Assembly (NCBI GenBank): GCA_041538025.1
Contig: JBGOEV010000004.1
Span: forward strand, 23,846 to 87,845
Reading direction: 5' to 3'
Length of the DNA stretch: 64,000 nt
Source: Thermosaccharophagus gerlachensis
GTDB taxonomy: Bacteria; Armatimonadota; Fervidibacteria; Fervidibacterales; Thermosaccharophagaceae
Shown here: positions 1 through 9,500 of the stretch, in pieces
Layout: every line of letters starts with the position of its first letter
How positions within the stretch are numbered: the first letter of the stretch is position 1
The notes under the pieces: generated by a model
Seen by the model: only the letters and a program-made list of their open reading frames with translations
The model's database searches: none
Told to the model about the DNA's origin: nothing
Position numbers and translations under genes: made by a program

Positions 1-354
1 CCTGAGTCAATGGCAGATTTAACTGTTGGTGCTACCAGACATAGGTTGCCGAAGGAACTACTTATGCTGTTAAGCGATATGCCAAGTGGTATGTCGCCTG
101 ATGCCTCATTGGAGGATTTTGTGCCAGCAACCGATGAGCGTTTTGGAGCATTTAAGATACCTGAAGGTGTTGAGGTAACTATAAGCGAGGTTGAAACTGG
201 CTCAAAAATTGGAAGGCTCATTTTTTACCCTGACGGGACTTCAACATCCGGCACTGTGGCTATAAAAAATTGGCGAGGCTTCCAAATCACGCTTTTTATA
301 GACGGTGTTACTATGGAGGTAAGCACCGCAAACGATGAAGGGAAACGAAAGTGA
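1..354 (+). CDS. GspH-like type II secretion pseudopilin, C-terminal part (5' end outside window)
   Basis: The frame is open from base 1, so the N-terminal prepilin peptide and hydrophobic helix lie outside the window. What remains is a beta-rich globular domain ending in a stretch resembling GspH/FimT minor pseudopilins (an 'IFYPDGTSTSGTV' type segment, followed by a short strand pair). The assignment leans strongly on position: the next three genes are pseudopilins I, J and K in the canonical order. The product would be inserted in the inner membrane, cleaved by a prepilin peptidase and used near the tip of the pseudopilus. It overlaps the next frame by 20 bases, implying coupled translation. 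A generic FimT/GspH-type pilin cannot be excluded. Confidence 0.7.
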   Translation, partial: PESMADLTVGATRHRLPKELLMLLSDMPSGMSPDASLEDFVPATDERFGAFKIPEGVEVTISEVETGSKIGRLIFYPDGTSTSGTVAIKNWRGFQITLFIDGVTMEVSTANDEGKRK

Positions 355-952
355 TTTTTTAAGGCATGGCACAAGCTTCTGGCTTTTCCCCTTGTATTGG
401 TTAAGCGCTTCCTGCAGTGAGATGTCAGGTGGCGTGAACTTTAATGTTGCGTTACCCCGCAGGTTGAGCACTAAAGAACTTCATGGCTTTACATTGCTGG
501 AGTTGCTTGTCGCCCTCGCAATCATGTTGATAGCTGTCGCTGGGATAATGCATGCAGTAAGCAATGGGCTTGTAACAATGCAATCCATTTCAAGGAGGAT
601 GGAGGCACTCAATCTTGCAAGGATGAAGATGGAAGAGCTTTTGCAATCGCCAGAAGAACAACCAACAGAGCAAGAAGGTGACTTCGGTGAAGCATTCCCT
701 CAGTTCAGGTGGAGTGCACGAATTTCAGATGCACCAGTGGAAGGTCTTAAAACGATTACGGTGGCTGTAGTTTGGTTTGAGGGTGCTGAAGAACGCACCC
801 TCACGTTAAGTGTGCTCTATGGGCGAGAAAAGCTTTCTTCATTGCTGTTGAGCGAGAATGAACTTAACCCTACAGCTCAAGGGGAACACCAAAGTGGCGC
901 AATCAGGAAAACTGTCCCTGAAGGGGCAAGTGAGGAAGATGCAAATCGGTGA
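335..952 (+). CDS. GspI-like type II secretion minor pseudopilin
   Basis: A classic type III (prepilin) signal is visible: a Gly followed by FTLLELLVALAIML, with the +5 Glu required for methylation and assembly. The mature part is about 150 residues, as usual for GspI. The start is uncertain: ATG 335 would give an overlong leader of about 50 residues, whereas ATG 422 or GTG 434 would give a normal leader of 18-22 residues; no site has a convincing ribosome-binding sequence. It sits between the H-like and J-like genes. Family knowledge says GspI, J and K form the tip complex of the pseudopilus; that role here is inferred from order and motif. Confidence 0.75.
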   Translation: MKGNESDFLRHGTSFWLFPLYWLSASCSEMSGGVNFNVALPRRLSTKELHGFTLLELLVALAIMLIAVAGIMHAVSNGLVTMQSISRRMEALNLARMKMEELLQSPEEQPTEQEGDFGEAFPQFRWSARISDAPVEGLKTITVAVVWFEGAEERTLTLSVLYGREKLSSLLLSENELNPTAQGEHQSGAIRKTVPEGASEEDANR

Positions 953-986
953 ACTTTGCGAGATAGCGAACTTCAACAGGAGTAAG

Positions 987-1841
987 ATGAAGACCGTTGG
1001 GATGACACTTGTTGAATTAGTTGTCGCTCTTTCTATCGCCACGCTCTTGTTTGGTGGGCTTGCCATGGTGTTCAGAGCAATTCAGCTCTCGGAAAGGACA
1101 TGCGATGAGCAACTCAAACTGATTAGGGTGGCACAAGCAGCGCTTGAGCGCATCTCAACCGACCTGCGTTGCTGCTATCCGATGCGAGTCCAAATTCCGC
1201 AGGAGTTGCTCAGTGGCAGAGGAAGCACTACAGCAACGAGGAACTTCAGTTTGCTTCCACAGTCAGCAACAAACACGAGTATGTCGGAGATGCCAAGCAG
1301 TATCATAACATTCCTTACCGAAGATAACTACAATGAGCAGATGCAACTTGAACAGGATTCTTTGCGCTTTACAACTGCAGTGAACGACCCACGTTCGCAC
1401 AATGAGCCCTCTTACGATGTAGTTGAGGTTGCCTACTACATTGATGTTGACCAAAAGACGCCCGAGGAAGGGTTGGTCAGAGCTGTCGGGTTGCTCCCTG
1501 GGCTTTTGAGCGAGCAGGTAACAGGTAAGGAGCAAAAGAAAGCGGTGCTATCCAAAAACATTTACTCGTTGAACTTGCGCTACTTTGACGATTCAAATTC
1601 ACAGTGGCTGGATGAGTGGTATGACTTTGAAAAGTTGCCGTCAATGGTTGAAGTTACAATTGGTGTTTTAACGGATGCGGATGTTGAGAACGTGAAAGCA
1701 AACAAACCACCATCTAACATGCGCTCATATGTGTCTGTTGTGCCAATCGTTGTAAGAAGCATCCCGACAGGGTTAACCTATGAGGAGCTAAATCAATCGC
1801 AGGTAATGGAAGGGGCTCAGGAACAGCAAATCTCAAGGTGA
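987..1841 (+). CDS. GspJ-like type II secretion minor pseudopilin
   Basis: The chosen ATG at 987 is preceded by AGGAG at 978-982. It yields a five-residue leader ending in Gly, then MTLVELVVALSIATLLFGG, a typical prepilin helix with Glu at +5. The open frame extends upstream to 858, but that would bury the prepilin site about 48 residues in, so 987 is preferred. The mature protein (about 280 residues) is longer than many GspJ proteins and otherwise beta-rich. The gene follows the I-like gene after 34 bases and precedes the K-like gene by 7. Predicted role: inner-membrane pseudopilin joining I and K at the pseudopilus tip. Confidence 0.75.
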   Translation: MKTVGMTLVELVVALSIATLLFGGLAMVFRAIQLSERTCDEQLKLIRVAQAALERISTDLRCCYPMRVQIPQELLSGRGSTTATRNFSLLPQSATNTSMSEMPSSIITFLTEDNYNEQMQLEQDSLRFTTAVNDPRSHNEPSYDVVEVAYYIDVDQKTPEEGLVRAVGLLPGLLSEQVTGKEQKKAVLSKNIYSLNLRYFDDSNSQWLDEWYDFEKLPSMVEVTIGVLTDADVENVKANKPPSNMRSYVSVVPIVVRSIPTGLTYEELNQSQVMEGAQEQQISR

Positions 1842-1848
1842 TAAGAAG

Positions 1849-3312
1849 ATGAACCGAGGGATAGCGCTCATATTTGTGCTTTGGCTGACAGCAGTCCTTG
1901 CCCTCGCTGTATCGTCCATGCTTTTAATGTTGCGAATGGAGGTGCGCAGGTGCGCTCTCCAAGAGGATAGCGTGAAGGCTTTTTATCTTGCAAGGTCTGG
2001 TTTAGCACACGCATTAAGTTTGCTCGCACGAGATGCGAACGGCTTTGATAGCTACAGCGAGGAATGGGCATTCATTGATTCAACTCAGTCAGAGTTATCA
2101 GAGGAGCAGGGCAGATACATCGTCAAAGTTGAGGATGAGTCTGGGAAACTCAACTTGAACATGGCTTCACGGGATGAGCTCATTCGCTTTTTCGGTGATG
2201 AGGAGATCGCCGATGCCATAATAGATTGGCGTGACAAAGATGATGCTCAAAGCGCATGTGGGGCTGAATCTGAATGGTATGCGTTGGCAGGCTTGCCGTA
2301 TAAACCTCGCAACGGTCCTTTTGAGACATTGCATGAGTTGCTCCTCGTCAGAGGGATAAGCAAGGATACATTTTATGGTGTCATGAGAGATGGCAGGCAA
2401 GTTTCAACACCTGCTCGGAACCACCTGACCGTTTATTCGTCTGTCCCAAATGTCATGCCAGATGGCTCTCCACTCGTCAACTTGAATAAGGCTTCGGAGG
2501 AAGAATTGAAGAGTGCTCTTGGTGATGTGCTTACGGATGATGAAATAAAAGCGATTGTGCGATATCGCATTGGTTCTCAAACCCCTCAAGCAACACAGCG
2601 TCCACAGCAGAGTGCCACTCAAAAGCCACCACCCAATGAAACAGTCACCCAAGGAACAACATTTGGAAGCAACCAGACGAGCGCTGTTCCGTCTCGCGCC
2701 ATAATCACACAACCACCTATCTCGTCACTCGAGGGCATGGCTACGCAAGGTGAACAACAGCAACCTCAAAGGGGGAGTGAAGTGCAAGCGCGATTGTTCA
2801 ATTCGCTTTCCGACCTTTTCTCAGTTCCCGGGATGCCACCTGACAAAGCGCGACAAATAATTGACCGAGTGACCATATGGGACGGCAGTGCAAGATACGG
2901 TGTCATAAACATTAACACTGCGTCTTTTGAGGTCTTGATGAGCATACCGACGATGAGCGAAGCAATCGCCAATGACATAATCGCCTTTAGGGACACCAAT
3001 GGTGCTTTCGAATCGCTCTCACAGCTTCTTGACCTGCCATCTGTTGATGAGGAAACTTTTAGGCGGTTGGTTGATCGTGTGAGCATACGAACTAACACAT
3101 TCCGAATTATCTCGGTCGGTTGGATGAACAGCGGTGCGCGCCATGTCATAGAATGCGTTGTTGAGCGTCTGCCACATAGCCCAACAGAAGTAGCTTCGCG
3201 AAAGCCACAAACCGAATTATTCAGCACGAGTTTCAGAGAACCTATAACGCACTCAGGGAGCTCTAAGAAGGGCACTTATACGTTTCTCGTTCGCTACTGG
3301 AGAGAAAGGTGA
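1849..3312 (+). CDS. GspK-like minor pseudopilin with helix-hairpin-helix repeats
   Basis: The start ATG follows AAGGTGAT, which overlaps the previous stop codon. The N-terminus (RGIALIFVLWLTAVLALAVSS) is the recognisable GspK prepilin helix. Around residue 126 comes the IDWRDKDD motif typical of the GspK alpha domain. Near residues 209 and 351 are two ComEA-like helix-hairpin-helix segments beginning NLNKAS and NINTAS. They are separated by a Gln/Thr/Pro-rich linker, roughly residues 243-308, that is likely disordered. At 487 residues it is long for GspK (about 320), the excess being the linker and the extra hairpin unit. It probably caps the pseudopilus tip as in other systems; the DNA-binding-type fold is usual for this family and does not imply DNA binding. 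Confidence 0.8.
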   Translation: MNRGIALIFVLWLTAVLALAVSSMLLMLRMEVRRCALQEDSVKAFYLARSGLAHALSLLARDANGFDSYSEEWAFIDSTQSELSEEQGRYIVKVEDESGKLNLNMASRDELIRFFGDEEIADAIIDWRDKDDAQSACGAESEWYALAGLPYKPRNGPFETLHELLLVRGISKDTFYGVMRDGRQVSTPARNHLTVYSSVPNVMPDGSPLVNLNKASEEELKSALGDVLTDDEIKAIVRYRIGSQTPQATQRPQQSATQKPPPNETVTQGTTFGSNQTSAVPSRAIITQPPISSLEGMATQGEQQQPQRGSEVQARLFNSLSDLFSVPGMPPDKARQIIDRVTIWDGSARYGVININTASFEVLMSIPTMSEAIANDIIAFRDTNGAFESLSQLLDLPSVDEETFRRLVDRVSIRTNTFRIISVGWMNSGARHVIECVVERLPHSPTEVASRKPQTELFSTSFREPITHSGSSKKGTYTFLVRYWRER

Positions 3313-3319
3313 TCGTGAG

Positions 3320-4921
3320 ATGTTATTCAGGCGCTTCTTTGTTGGATTTGAAATCGGGCAAAGGGAATTAAAGGTGGTCATCCTGCGAAGACATCATGCG
3401 GGCGTAGAGATGGTTGGTTTTGATAGAGTGCGACTAAAAGCTGAAAGCGATGAGGAGAGATGTTACGAGGTTGGCGAGGAGCTTCGGCGTATCATTTCAC
3501 TGCACGGCGTGAGTAGCGCTGTTGGTTGTGCTTGTGTGCCGATGAAAACATGTGTTCTGCGCAGGCTTTCTCTGCCACCTGTGAAAGGGCGCAATATACT
3601 TGAACAACTCCTGCTAACGGAGGCGCAAAACCAAATCCCAATCCCTATGAGCAAGATGGCTTTCAGTTATCTCATACAGGCAAGCGGGAGCACAGAAATG
3701 CAAGTCCTCATAGGTATGTGTAAGCGTGAGGTTGTTGAATTTGTTCTCAGGGCTGCTCACTTGGCTGGGTTGAATCTGCGCTTGATTATACCTTCTACTC
3801 TCGCGTGCTGGAATGCGGTGAGCACCAACTTGCTCACGGAACGCCTCACATGCTTGATTGACATCGGAGAAACAGCTGTTGACATTGTGGTAGGGCACAG
3901 GGAGGAAGTTTTTGTTGTAAGGAGCATACCGATGGGCATTGAACAGCTTGCGAAGGTAGTAGCAGAAGATGTTGGATGCTCACAAGAGGAAGCGGAACTG
4001 AGATTGAGAAGAAACGGCGTTGATTTATCAACGCTTGACCAGCTTGGAGAAGAGAGTTTTGAGCGTTCCGGGATGTTGTCTTGGTTGTTGAAGTTTGAAG
4101 GGGAGTTGGTGAAGACAGCTCAAGTTGTGAAGCAAAGTATCGGTGAAGAAATGAAAAGGATTTTGCTCTGCGGTGATGGAGCTGTTTTACCGAACATATC
4201 CGAATGGATTGGCAAGCGCTTAGGGGTGAACGTGCTTCAGTTAGATGCATCAAAAGTTGGTGTTTGGACGAAGGGGCTGGTAAGCCAAAACGAATTGTTG
4301 CCACTTGTTGGAGCTATCGGTGCAGCACGAACTCTTGCAATGCATATTCCCTCTATCAACTTCATGCCACACCTTAGAGAGGGATTTTTTATTGCGCCAA
4401 AATTGATTCGCTATGTTACACCCGTGCTTTTGGCTTTAAACCTCGTTCTAATTGCAGTTGGTTTGCACTGCAATTTGAAGCTTACAAAGCTACGTGGCGA
4501 TGCTGAGAAGCTCGTGATGGCTATTGAAGAGAAACGAGCGGAGCTTCGCTCTGAATTGGTAAGCAACGATTTGCCCGTCATAGTTTCCAAGATGAAAGAA
4601 GCAGTTTCAAAGTTTGGTGACATTAGAAGTGACCTGCTTGAACTGCTCTACAAACTTAGCATGGTGCTCCCAAAAGATGCATGGTTGAGCGAACTTGAAT
4701 ACCGAAGGGATAGTGAAGTTATTATCAGAGGTGTTGCACCAAGCTATCGTGTTTTGGATGAAATTGTGAACGCCATAAGAGGTATGAAAGCCGATGAAGG
4801 TGGCAAAGTGCCATTGTTTTCAGAAGTGGTTGTGACAAGCGCAATTGGGCGACAGATGGCTGGAAGAACACTGATTGACTTTAGGCTTATGTGTTCGTTT
4901 CGTCAAACTCAAAGGCGGTGA
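3320..4921 (+). CDS. PilM-PilN fusion, GspL-like assembly-platform protein
   Basis: Residues 1 to about 345 resemble the actin-like PilM/GspL cytoplasmic domain (an opening FVGFEIGQRELKVV strand, an LIDIGETAVDIVV phosphate-type motif and a late ILLCGDGAVLPNI motif). A single transmembrane segment follows at about 363-384. Then comes a PilN-like coiled and ferredoxin-like periplasmic domain (about 385-533, 'MVLPKDAWLSELEYRRDSEVIIRG'). In type IV pili PilM and PilN are separate, while in classical T2SS GspL unites the two. This gene has the GspL architecture with PilM-like sequence. It would link the cytoplasmic ATPase to the inner-membrane platform. Spacing to neighbours is only a few bases, so it is in the same operon. 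Confidence 0.8.
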   Translation: MLFRRFFVGFEIGQRELKVVILRRHHAGVEMVGFDRVRLKAESDEERCYEVGEELRRIISLHGVSSAVGCACVPMKTCVLRRLSLPPVKGRNILEQLLLTEAQNQIPIPMSKMAFSYLIQASGSTEMQVLIGMCKREVVEFVLRAAHLAGLNLRLIIPSTLACWNAVSTNLLTERLTCLIDIGETAVDIVVGHREEVFVVRSIPMGIEQLAKVVAEDVGCSQEEAELRLRRNGVDLSTLDQLGEESFERSGMLSWLLKFEGELVKTAQVVKQSIGEEMKRILLCGDGAVLPNISEWIGKRLGVNVLQLDASKVGVWTKGLVSQNELLPLVGAIGAARTLAMHIPSINFMPHLREGFFIAPKLIRYVTPVLLALNLVLIAVGLHCNLKLTKLRGDAEKLVMAIEEKRAELRSELVSNDLPVIVSKMKEAVSKFGDIRSDLLELLYKLSMVLPKDAWLSELEYRRDSEVIIRGVAPSYRVLDEIVNAIRGMKADEGGKVPLFSEVVVTSAIGRQMAGRTLIDFRLMCSFRQTQRR

Positions 4922-4925
4922 ATTT

Positions 4926-5522
4926 ATGATGGCTCTGGTAGCAGGTGAGAGTGAAGCCACGGTTGAGAAAGTCAAAACAGATTCAAGGATGGTCATCGTG
5001 AATGTGGTGCTACTGCTCCTTTGTTGCTTGCTCATTGGGTTCTGGGTAATGCCTATGCGCAATGCCATTCGTCAAATGAATAGGGCGATTAGGGAGCAAC
5101 GTAGCCAGCTTAATCAACTTGCAACGCAGATTGAGCAGGTAAGAAGGCTGAGGATGGAATATAGCTCGCTATGCAGGTTGATTGGTTCACCTGTGAAGGT
5201 GTTTGAGCGCGGAAGGCTATCATGGCAGCTTGTTTCTGAGATTAGTGAGTTATGTTTACGGAGTGGGCTGCAGATTGATGCACTCCATCCTCACGAAGCT
5301 TCATTTGACAACGATAAGCGGCTGGCTTCGTTGCCAGTTGAGGTAACTGCAACAGGGACGCTTGAGGCTCTTTCAAGGTTCCTGTTTCAGTTGCGCAAGC
5401 TTACGCCAATCACTGTGGTTGATGGGATGGCAGTCCAGATGCCAAAAGGTGGTAGCGAGAAACTGCAAATACAGATGCGCATAGTGAGGTTTGTTATAGT
5501 TGAGCACAAAGGCGGGCGGTAG
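4926..5522 (+). CDS. PilO/GspM-like inner-membrane platform protein
   Basis: ATG 4926 is preceded by GGCGGTGA within the end of the previous gene and is preferred to the upstream frame extension (4875). The 198-residue product has one N-terminal transmembrane helix (VVLLLLCCLLIGFWVM), a coiled coil around residues 45-75 ('IREQRSQLNQLATQIEQVRRL') and a ferredoxin-like domain (about 90-190). This is the standard build of PilO and GspM, which pair with the PilN/GspL periplasmic domain. Sequence identity to either family is not obvious by eye; the call rests on architecture and on its place directly after the PilM-PilN fusion. Confidence 0.7.
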   Translation: MMALVAGESEATVEKVKTDSRMVIVNVVLLLLCCLLIGFWVMPMRNAIRQMNRAIREQRSQLNQLATQIEQVRRLRMEYSSLCRLIGSPVKVFERGRLSWQLVSEISELCLRSGLQIDALHPHEASFDNDKRLASLPVEVTATGTLEALSRFLFQLRKLTPITVVDGMAVQMPKGGSEKLQIQMRIVRFVIVEHKGGR

Positions 5523-5555
5523 GCACTAAAGCTGTAACACTGCGGTGATGAGAAC

Positions 5556-6482
5556 ATGAGATTTGAGGTAACTAAACGAGATGCCGTCATACTCAGCATC
5601 TTCATGGTGGTGTTAGTGATATGTTGTTATGCGTATGTGCGGTGGGCTACATCTCCAAAAGCAAAAGTTAGCACGGTTGAAGCAGATGTTAGGTCATCGG
5701 AAATGAAATATGACGGCGAGAGCTCGCATGGAAGCACGGAAGAAACTTTAAAGCTGTATGTTGAGGAGATGCTCAAGCGACGCACAACAGCAGTGCAAAA
5801 ATATGAGCTAATATGGAAGCGCAACATCTTTAGGGAAACAATTGGCGAGGGAGTGGCAACCAGTGCCAATGTAGTTCGTCGGAGCAACATAACACTGCCA
5901 GTTCTACCGCCAGCAAGCGTAGTTGTTAAGCAGGAGGAGCCCTCTTCAAAGCCTGCACAGAGCTATCAAGAGAAGCCAAAGAACATCACATATACAGCTT
6001 TTGTGCTTATTGGTGGGAAACCGTTAGCACTGCTTGAAGATACAAGCATTAAAGATGGATGCTATGTTGGCGAGGGTGAATATGCCTTTGGTGTGAGGGT
6101 GCTCAGGATAACGCCCGATGTAATTGAGGTTGAAAAGGATGGTCAAATCTTCTATTACGCACTTGGCGAGAATAAGGAAGAGCGCGAGCTACTTGCAAGA
6201 GGAGGTTCACCTCAGCCTCAACAGAGAAGCACAACTTCGCAACAAGAACAGCCTGCAAGGTCTTCTGAAACAAGTGCAGGAGGAACATCTCAACCCGAAC
6301 AGCAAAAGGTAGCACAACCCACTGTTACACCACCGCAACCACCAAGCTTTGAGGGGAGAAAAGGGTTCATTGAACGGATAATGCAACGCTTGCGTGAGCG
6401 CTATGGCGAGAACATACCGCCAGAAGTTGAAGAGAGGCTCAAACGCTTTAGAAGAAGGCTTGAGGAAGATAGGTCAGATTAA
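5556..6482 (+). CDS. GspC/PilP-like secretin-connecting protein
   Basis: The start ATG follows GGTGATG. The protein has a single N-terminal transmembrane helix (about residues 10-29) and a short spacer. Near residue 88 a segment reads IWKRNIFRE, reminiscent of the 'xNlF' motif that precedes the homology region of GspC and of PilP. A small beta domain (about 145-210) contains 'VLIGGKPLALLEDT', fitting the GspC HR domain that docks onto secretin N0. It ends with a Gln/Ser/Pro-rich linker (about 215-270) and a basic, Arg-rich helical tail that I cannot match to a family. Position immediately before the secretin supports the role. The basic tail is unusual. Confidence 0.6.
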   Translation: MRFEVTKRDAVILSIFMVVLVICCYAYVRWATSPKAKVSTVEADVRSSEMKYDGESSHGSTEETLKLYVEEMLKRRTTAVQKYELIWKRNIFRETIGEGVATSANVVRRSNITLPVLPPASVVVKQEEPSSKPAQSYQEKPKNITYTAFVLIGGKPLALLEDTSIKDGCYVGEGEYAFGVRVLRITPDVIEVEKDGQIFYYALGENKEERELLARGGSPQPQQRSTTSQQEQPARSSETSAGGTSQPEQQKVAQPTVTPPQPPSFEGRKGFIERIMQRLRERYGENIPPEVEERLKRFRRRLEEDRSD

Positions 6483-6529
6483 TCTTTTGGCTCAGTTAGA
6501 AACGCATAGCAGTGGAGGTGAAAAGCCCG

Positions 6530-9500
6530 ATGCTGCCAAAACTTTATCCGATAACGATAGCTTCCATAAGGAAACGAGCACTTATAAGGTTTCTCAGCTT
6601 CCTCAACTTGGTTGCGGTTTTGACAGTTATGTGTGGCTGGCACATGTGTGTGTATGCAACCCAGCAAGCACCTGAGCAGAAGCAGGAAGCTGTTGAGATG
6701 GAAGGTGGTGAACAACCAAGTAAGAAAGCAGAAGGCTTAACCCCTGAGAGGCGTGGTCAATCGTATAGCGACTTCAAGCCATCATTTGAAGGTTTTGAAG
6801 GTAGGGTGAGTTACGATAAGGAGCTTAAGCTCTTGTTTTCATTCGTGCGAGCAGACATTGAGCATGTCATCCAATTTTTCAGCAAGGTGACAGGTAAGGT
6901 TTTTGTGCTTCATCCGCAACTTGAAGGCACTGTCACAATCATAGCCCCATCACCACTAACGGTTGAGCAGGCTTTTGAAGTCCTCGCAGCTGTGCTAAAT
7001 GTGCGTGGCTTTGCCATGCTTGGTAGCCCCAAGGATTTCATCATCAGGATAGTTCCGTTGAGCGAGGCTAAGACGCAAGCAACACAACTGCGCACGGAGA
7101 CAAAGCCGACAGAAAGCATGCAGGAAGGTTTAGCTACTCGTCCACTCATTCCTGCTGATCAGCTCGTTACGCAGGTTATACCGTTGCGCTACGCCAATGC
7201 AAAGCAATTGCAACAAGAGCTTGCACCGCTTGTATCAGCTCAGAATGCTCTCATAACAAGCACAACTGCTGGAAACCTTTTAATCATCACTGATACGGAG
7301 CGAAACATTGAGAGGTTGCTTAGCATTGTGCGTATGGTAGATGTAAGCGTTGCTGAGGCGATGGAACTTGCCATCATAAAGTTAAAGCATGCCGACGCTG
7401 AACAACTTGCACAAGTATTGGTGAAGCTTTTCGGTATAGTTGAACCTGCACCTGCTCGTCCTCCTGCGCAACCAGGTCAGCCAGCTCAACCTGAGAGCGC
7501 AAAGCAGCCACCACAACCTCAGCAAAGGGCTGTGGAAATGCAGGTGCAAGTCGTGGCAGAACCACGCACCAACTCGCTCATCGTTTGGGCAAGCAAGGAA
7601 AGAATGAAGATGATAAAAGAAGTCGTTGAGCAACTTGATGTTGAAACCACTGAGCTACTCACATTTGAGGTCATACAGCTGAAGCATGCTGATGCCGTGG
7701 AGGTTGATAGAATACTCTCGGAGATATTTGAGCTCACACCCGGTGGGAGGGTTGAAAGTGGCACAACACCCGCATTAAGATTGCCGAGGACTGCAGAAAC
7801 AACAAGGGGTGTGGTTGGCGCATATGCAATCATTTCTTCAGATCCAAGGACAAACTCGCTCATAGTTGCAGCTACGGAAAGCAAGATGCAGTTCATTAAA
7901 TCGCTCGTTGAGAAGCTTGATGTTGACATAACCCCGCCAGTTGAGGTTCAGGTCATACCGCTTAAGTATGCAGACGCTGTAACGCTCTCTGATACATTGA
8001 GGACGCTCTTTCAAGAGGGCATCGCTGGCATAAGGATACCACAAGAAATTCGTGGTCAGTTTGAAAGGGTTAGGACGCGCGTAACGTCACGCTCAAGGGG
8101 TGAGCTTGAAAGGCAAGTTGCAATAGCAGCTGATGAGCGTGCCAATGCGCTTATCGTGGCAGCAACGAAGGAGAACGTAGAGCTCATCAAGCAACTTGTA
8201 AGTGAGTTAGACAAAGACTTTGCACCACCAGTTATGGCGAGGGTTTTTAAACTGCAATATGCAGATGCAGCACAGATAGCCGACGTGCTCAATCAATTGT
8301 TTGAACAAACACAAGGTGTGCAAAGGGGCATCTTCTGGTGGTGGACACAACGCCAACCTACAACCAGATCAGCACGCCTGGTTGGTTTGCGCCAGAATGC
8401 AGTTGAGGCAGATGTGCGCACGAACTCCATCATCGTCGCAGCTACTGAGGAGAACATGAGGGAGTTTGAGCGTTTGATCAGGGAGCTTGACCAACCTGCA
8501 ACACTTACAAATCTTGTGCGTGTCTACAAGATACAAAATGTTAACGCAAGGGAACTCGCTGACACGATAAACTCAATATTGGCTCAACAGCGTCGCCCGA
8601 CTGGCTTTTTCTTTTTCGTGTTCGCAGCAATGCAAAGGCAATTCCAAGGTCCGTTGCGAAACCTGCAAGACATCTCTGTCACTGCTGACACGAAAACAAA
8701 CTCACTTATTGTTACAGCTCCTCCGTATGCGTTTGATGTTGTTGAGCAACTCATTGAACAGCTTGACACCGTGCTTCCACAGGTCTTCATTGAGGTCATG
8801 ATAGTGGATGTGACGCTTACCAAGGAACTTGAATTGGGTGTTGAGTGGGCAGTATTGCAAGAGAGGTTATTCGGTGAGGCTGCTGCTTCAAAGCTTGGGA
8901 CACAACTTGGTGTAGAACAAATCCAAGGTGGGCTCTCTTGGGAGGTCGTCAGCAAGAATTTCCAAGCGTTGCTGAAAACACTCGCTACTCAAAACAAAGT
9001 GAGGGTTCTCGCAACGCCTCACATCCTCACGCTTGATAATACACCAGCAACAATAACGATAGGGAAATCATATCCAGTTCCAAGGAATGTCATAATCACT
9101 GCTACAGGTCCGCAATACACGATCGCATTTGAGGACATAGCTCTGACCCTTGAGGTAACGCCACACATCAACAACAGTGGTTACGTGCTTATGGATATAA
9201 GGCAGACCATAAACGACATAGCTGAGAAAGTTGTTCTTCAGGGGCAAGAGTTGCCAGTGATAACAAAGCGTGAGGCGGTGGCATCTGTGCAAGTGAAAGA
9301 TGGTCAAACAGTAGTCATAGGCGGTATACTGAAACATGATCTGCGCAAGTTTGTTCAAGGTGTCCCACTGCTCAAGGATTTGCCAATATTTGGTTCGCTG
9401 TTCAGCCGCGTGAGGGACTTGAAGGAACGCACCGAGTTAATGGTGTTCATCACGCCACGAATCATACGCACTGGTGAGGAATTGCAAAGCATCACTGAGA

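Noticed and set aside
2766..3275. A 169-codon open frame antisense to the GspK-like gene
   Set aside because: Codon use and amino-acid content look like a shadow of the sense gene, and there is no ribosome site or homology.
3846..4304. A 152-codon antisense frame inside the PilM-PilN gene
   Set aside because: Composition is Ser/Leu/Gln-rich as expected from the antisense of a real gene; no start signal.
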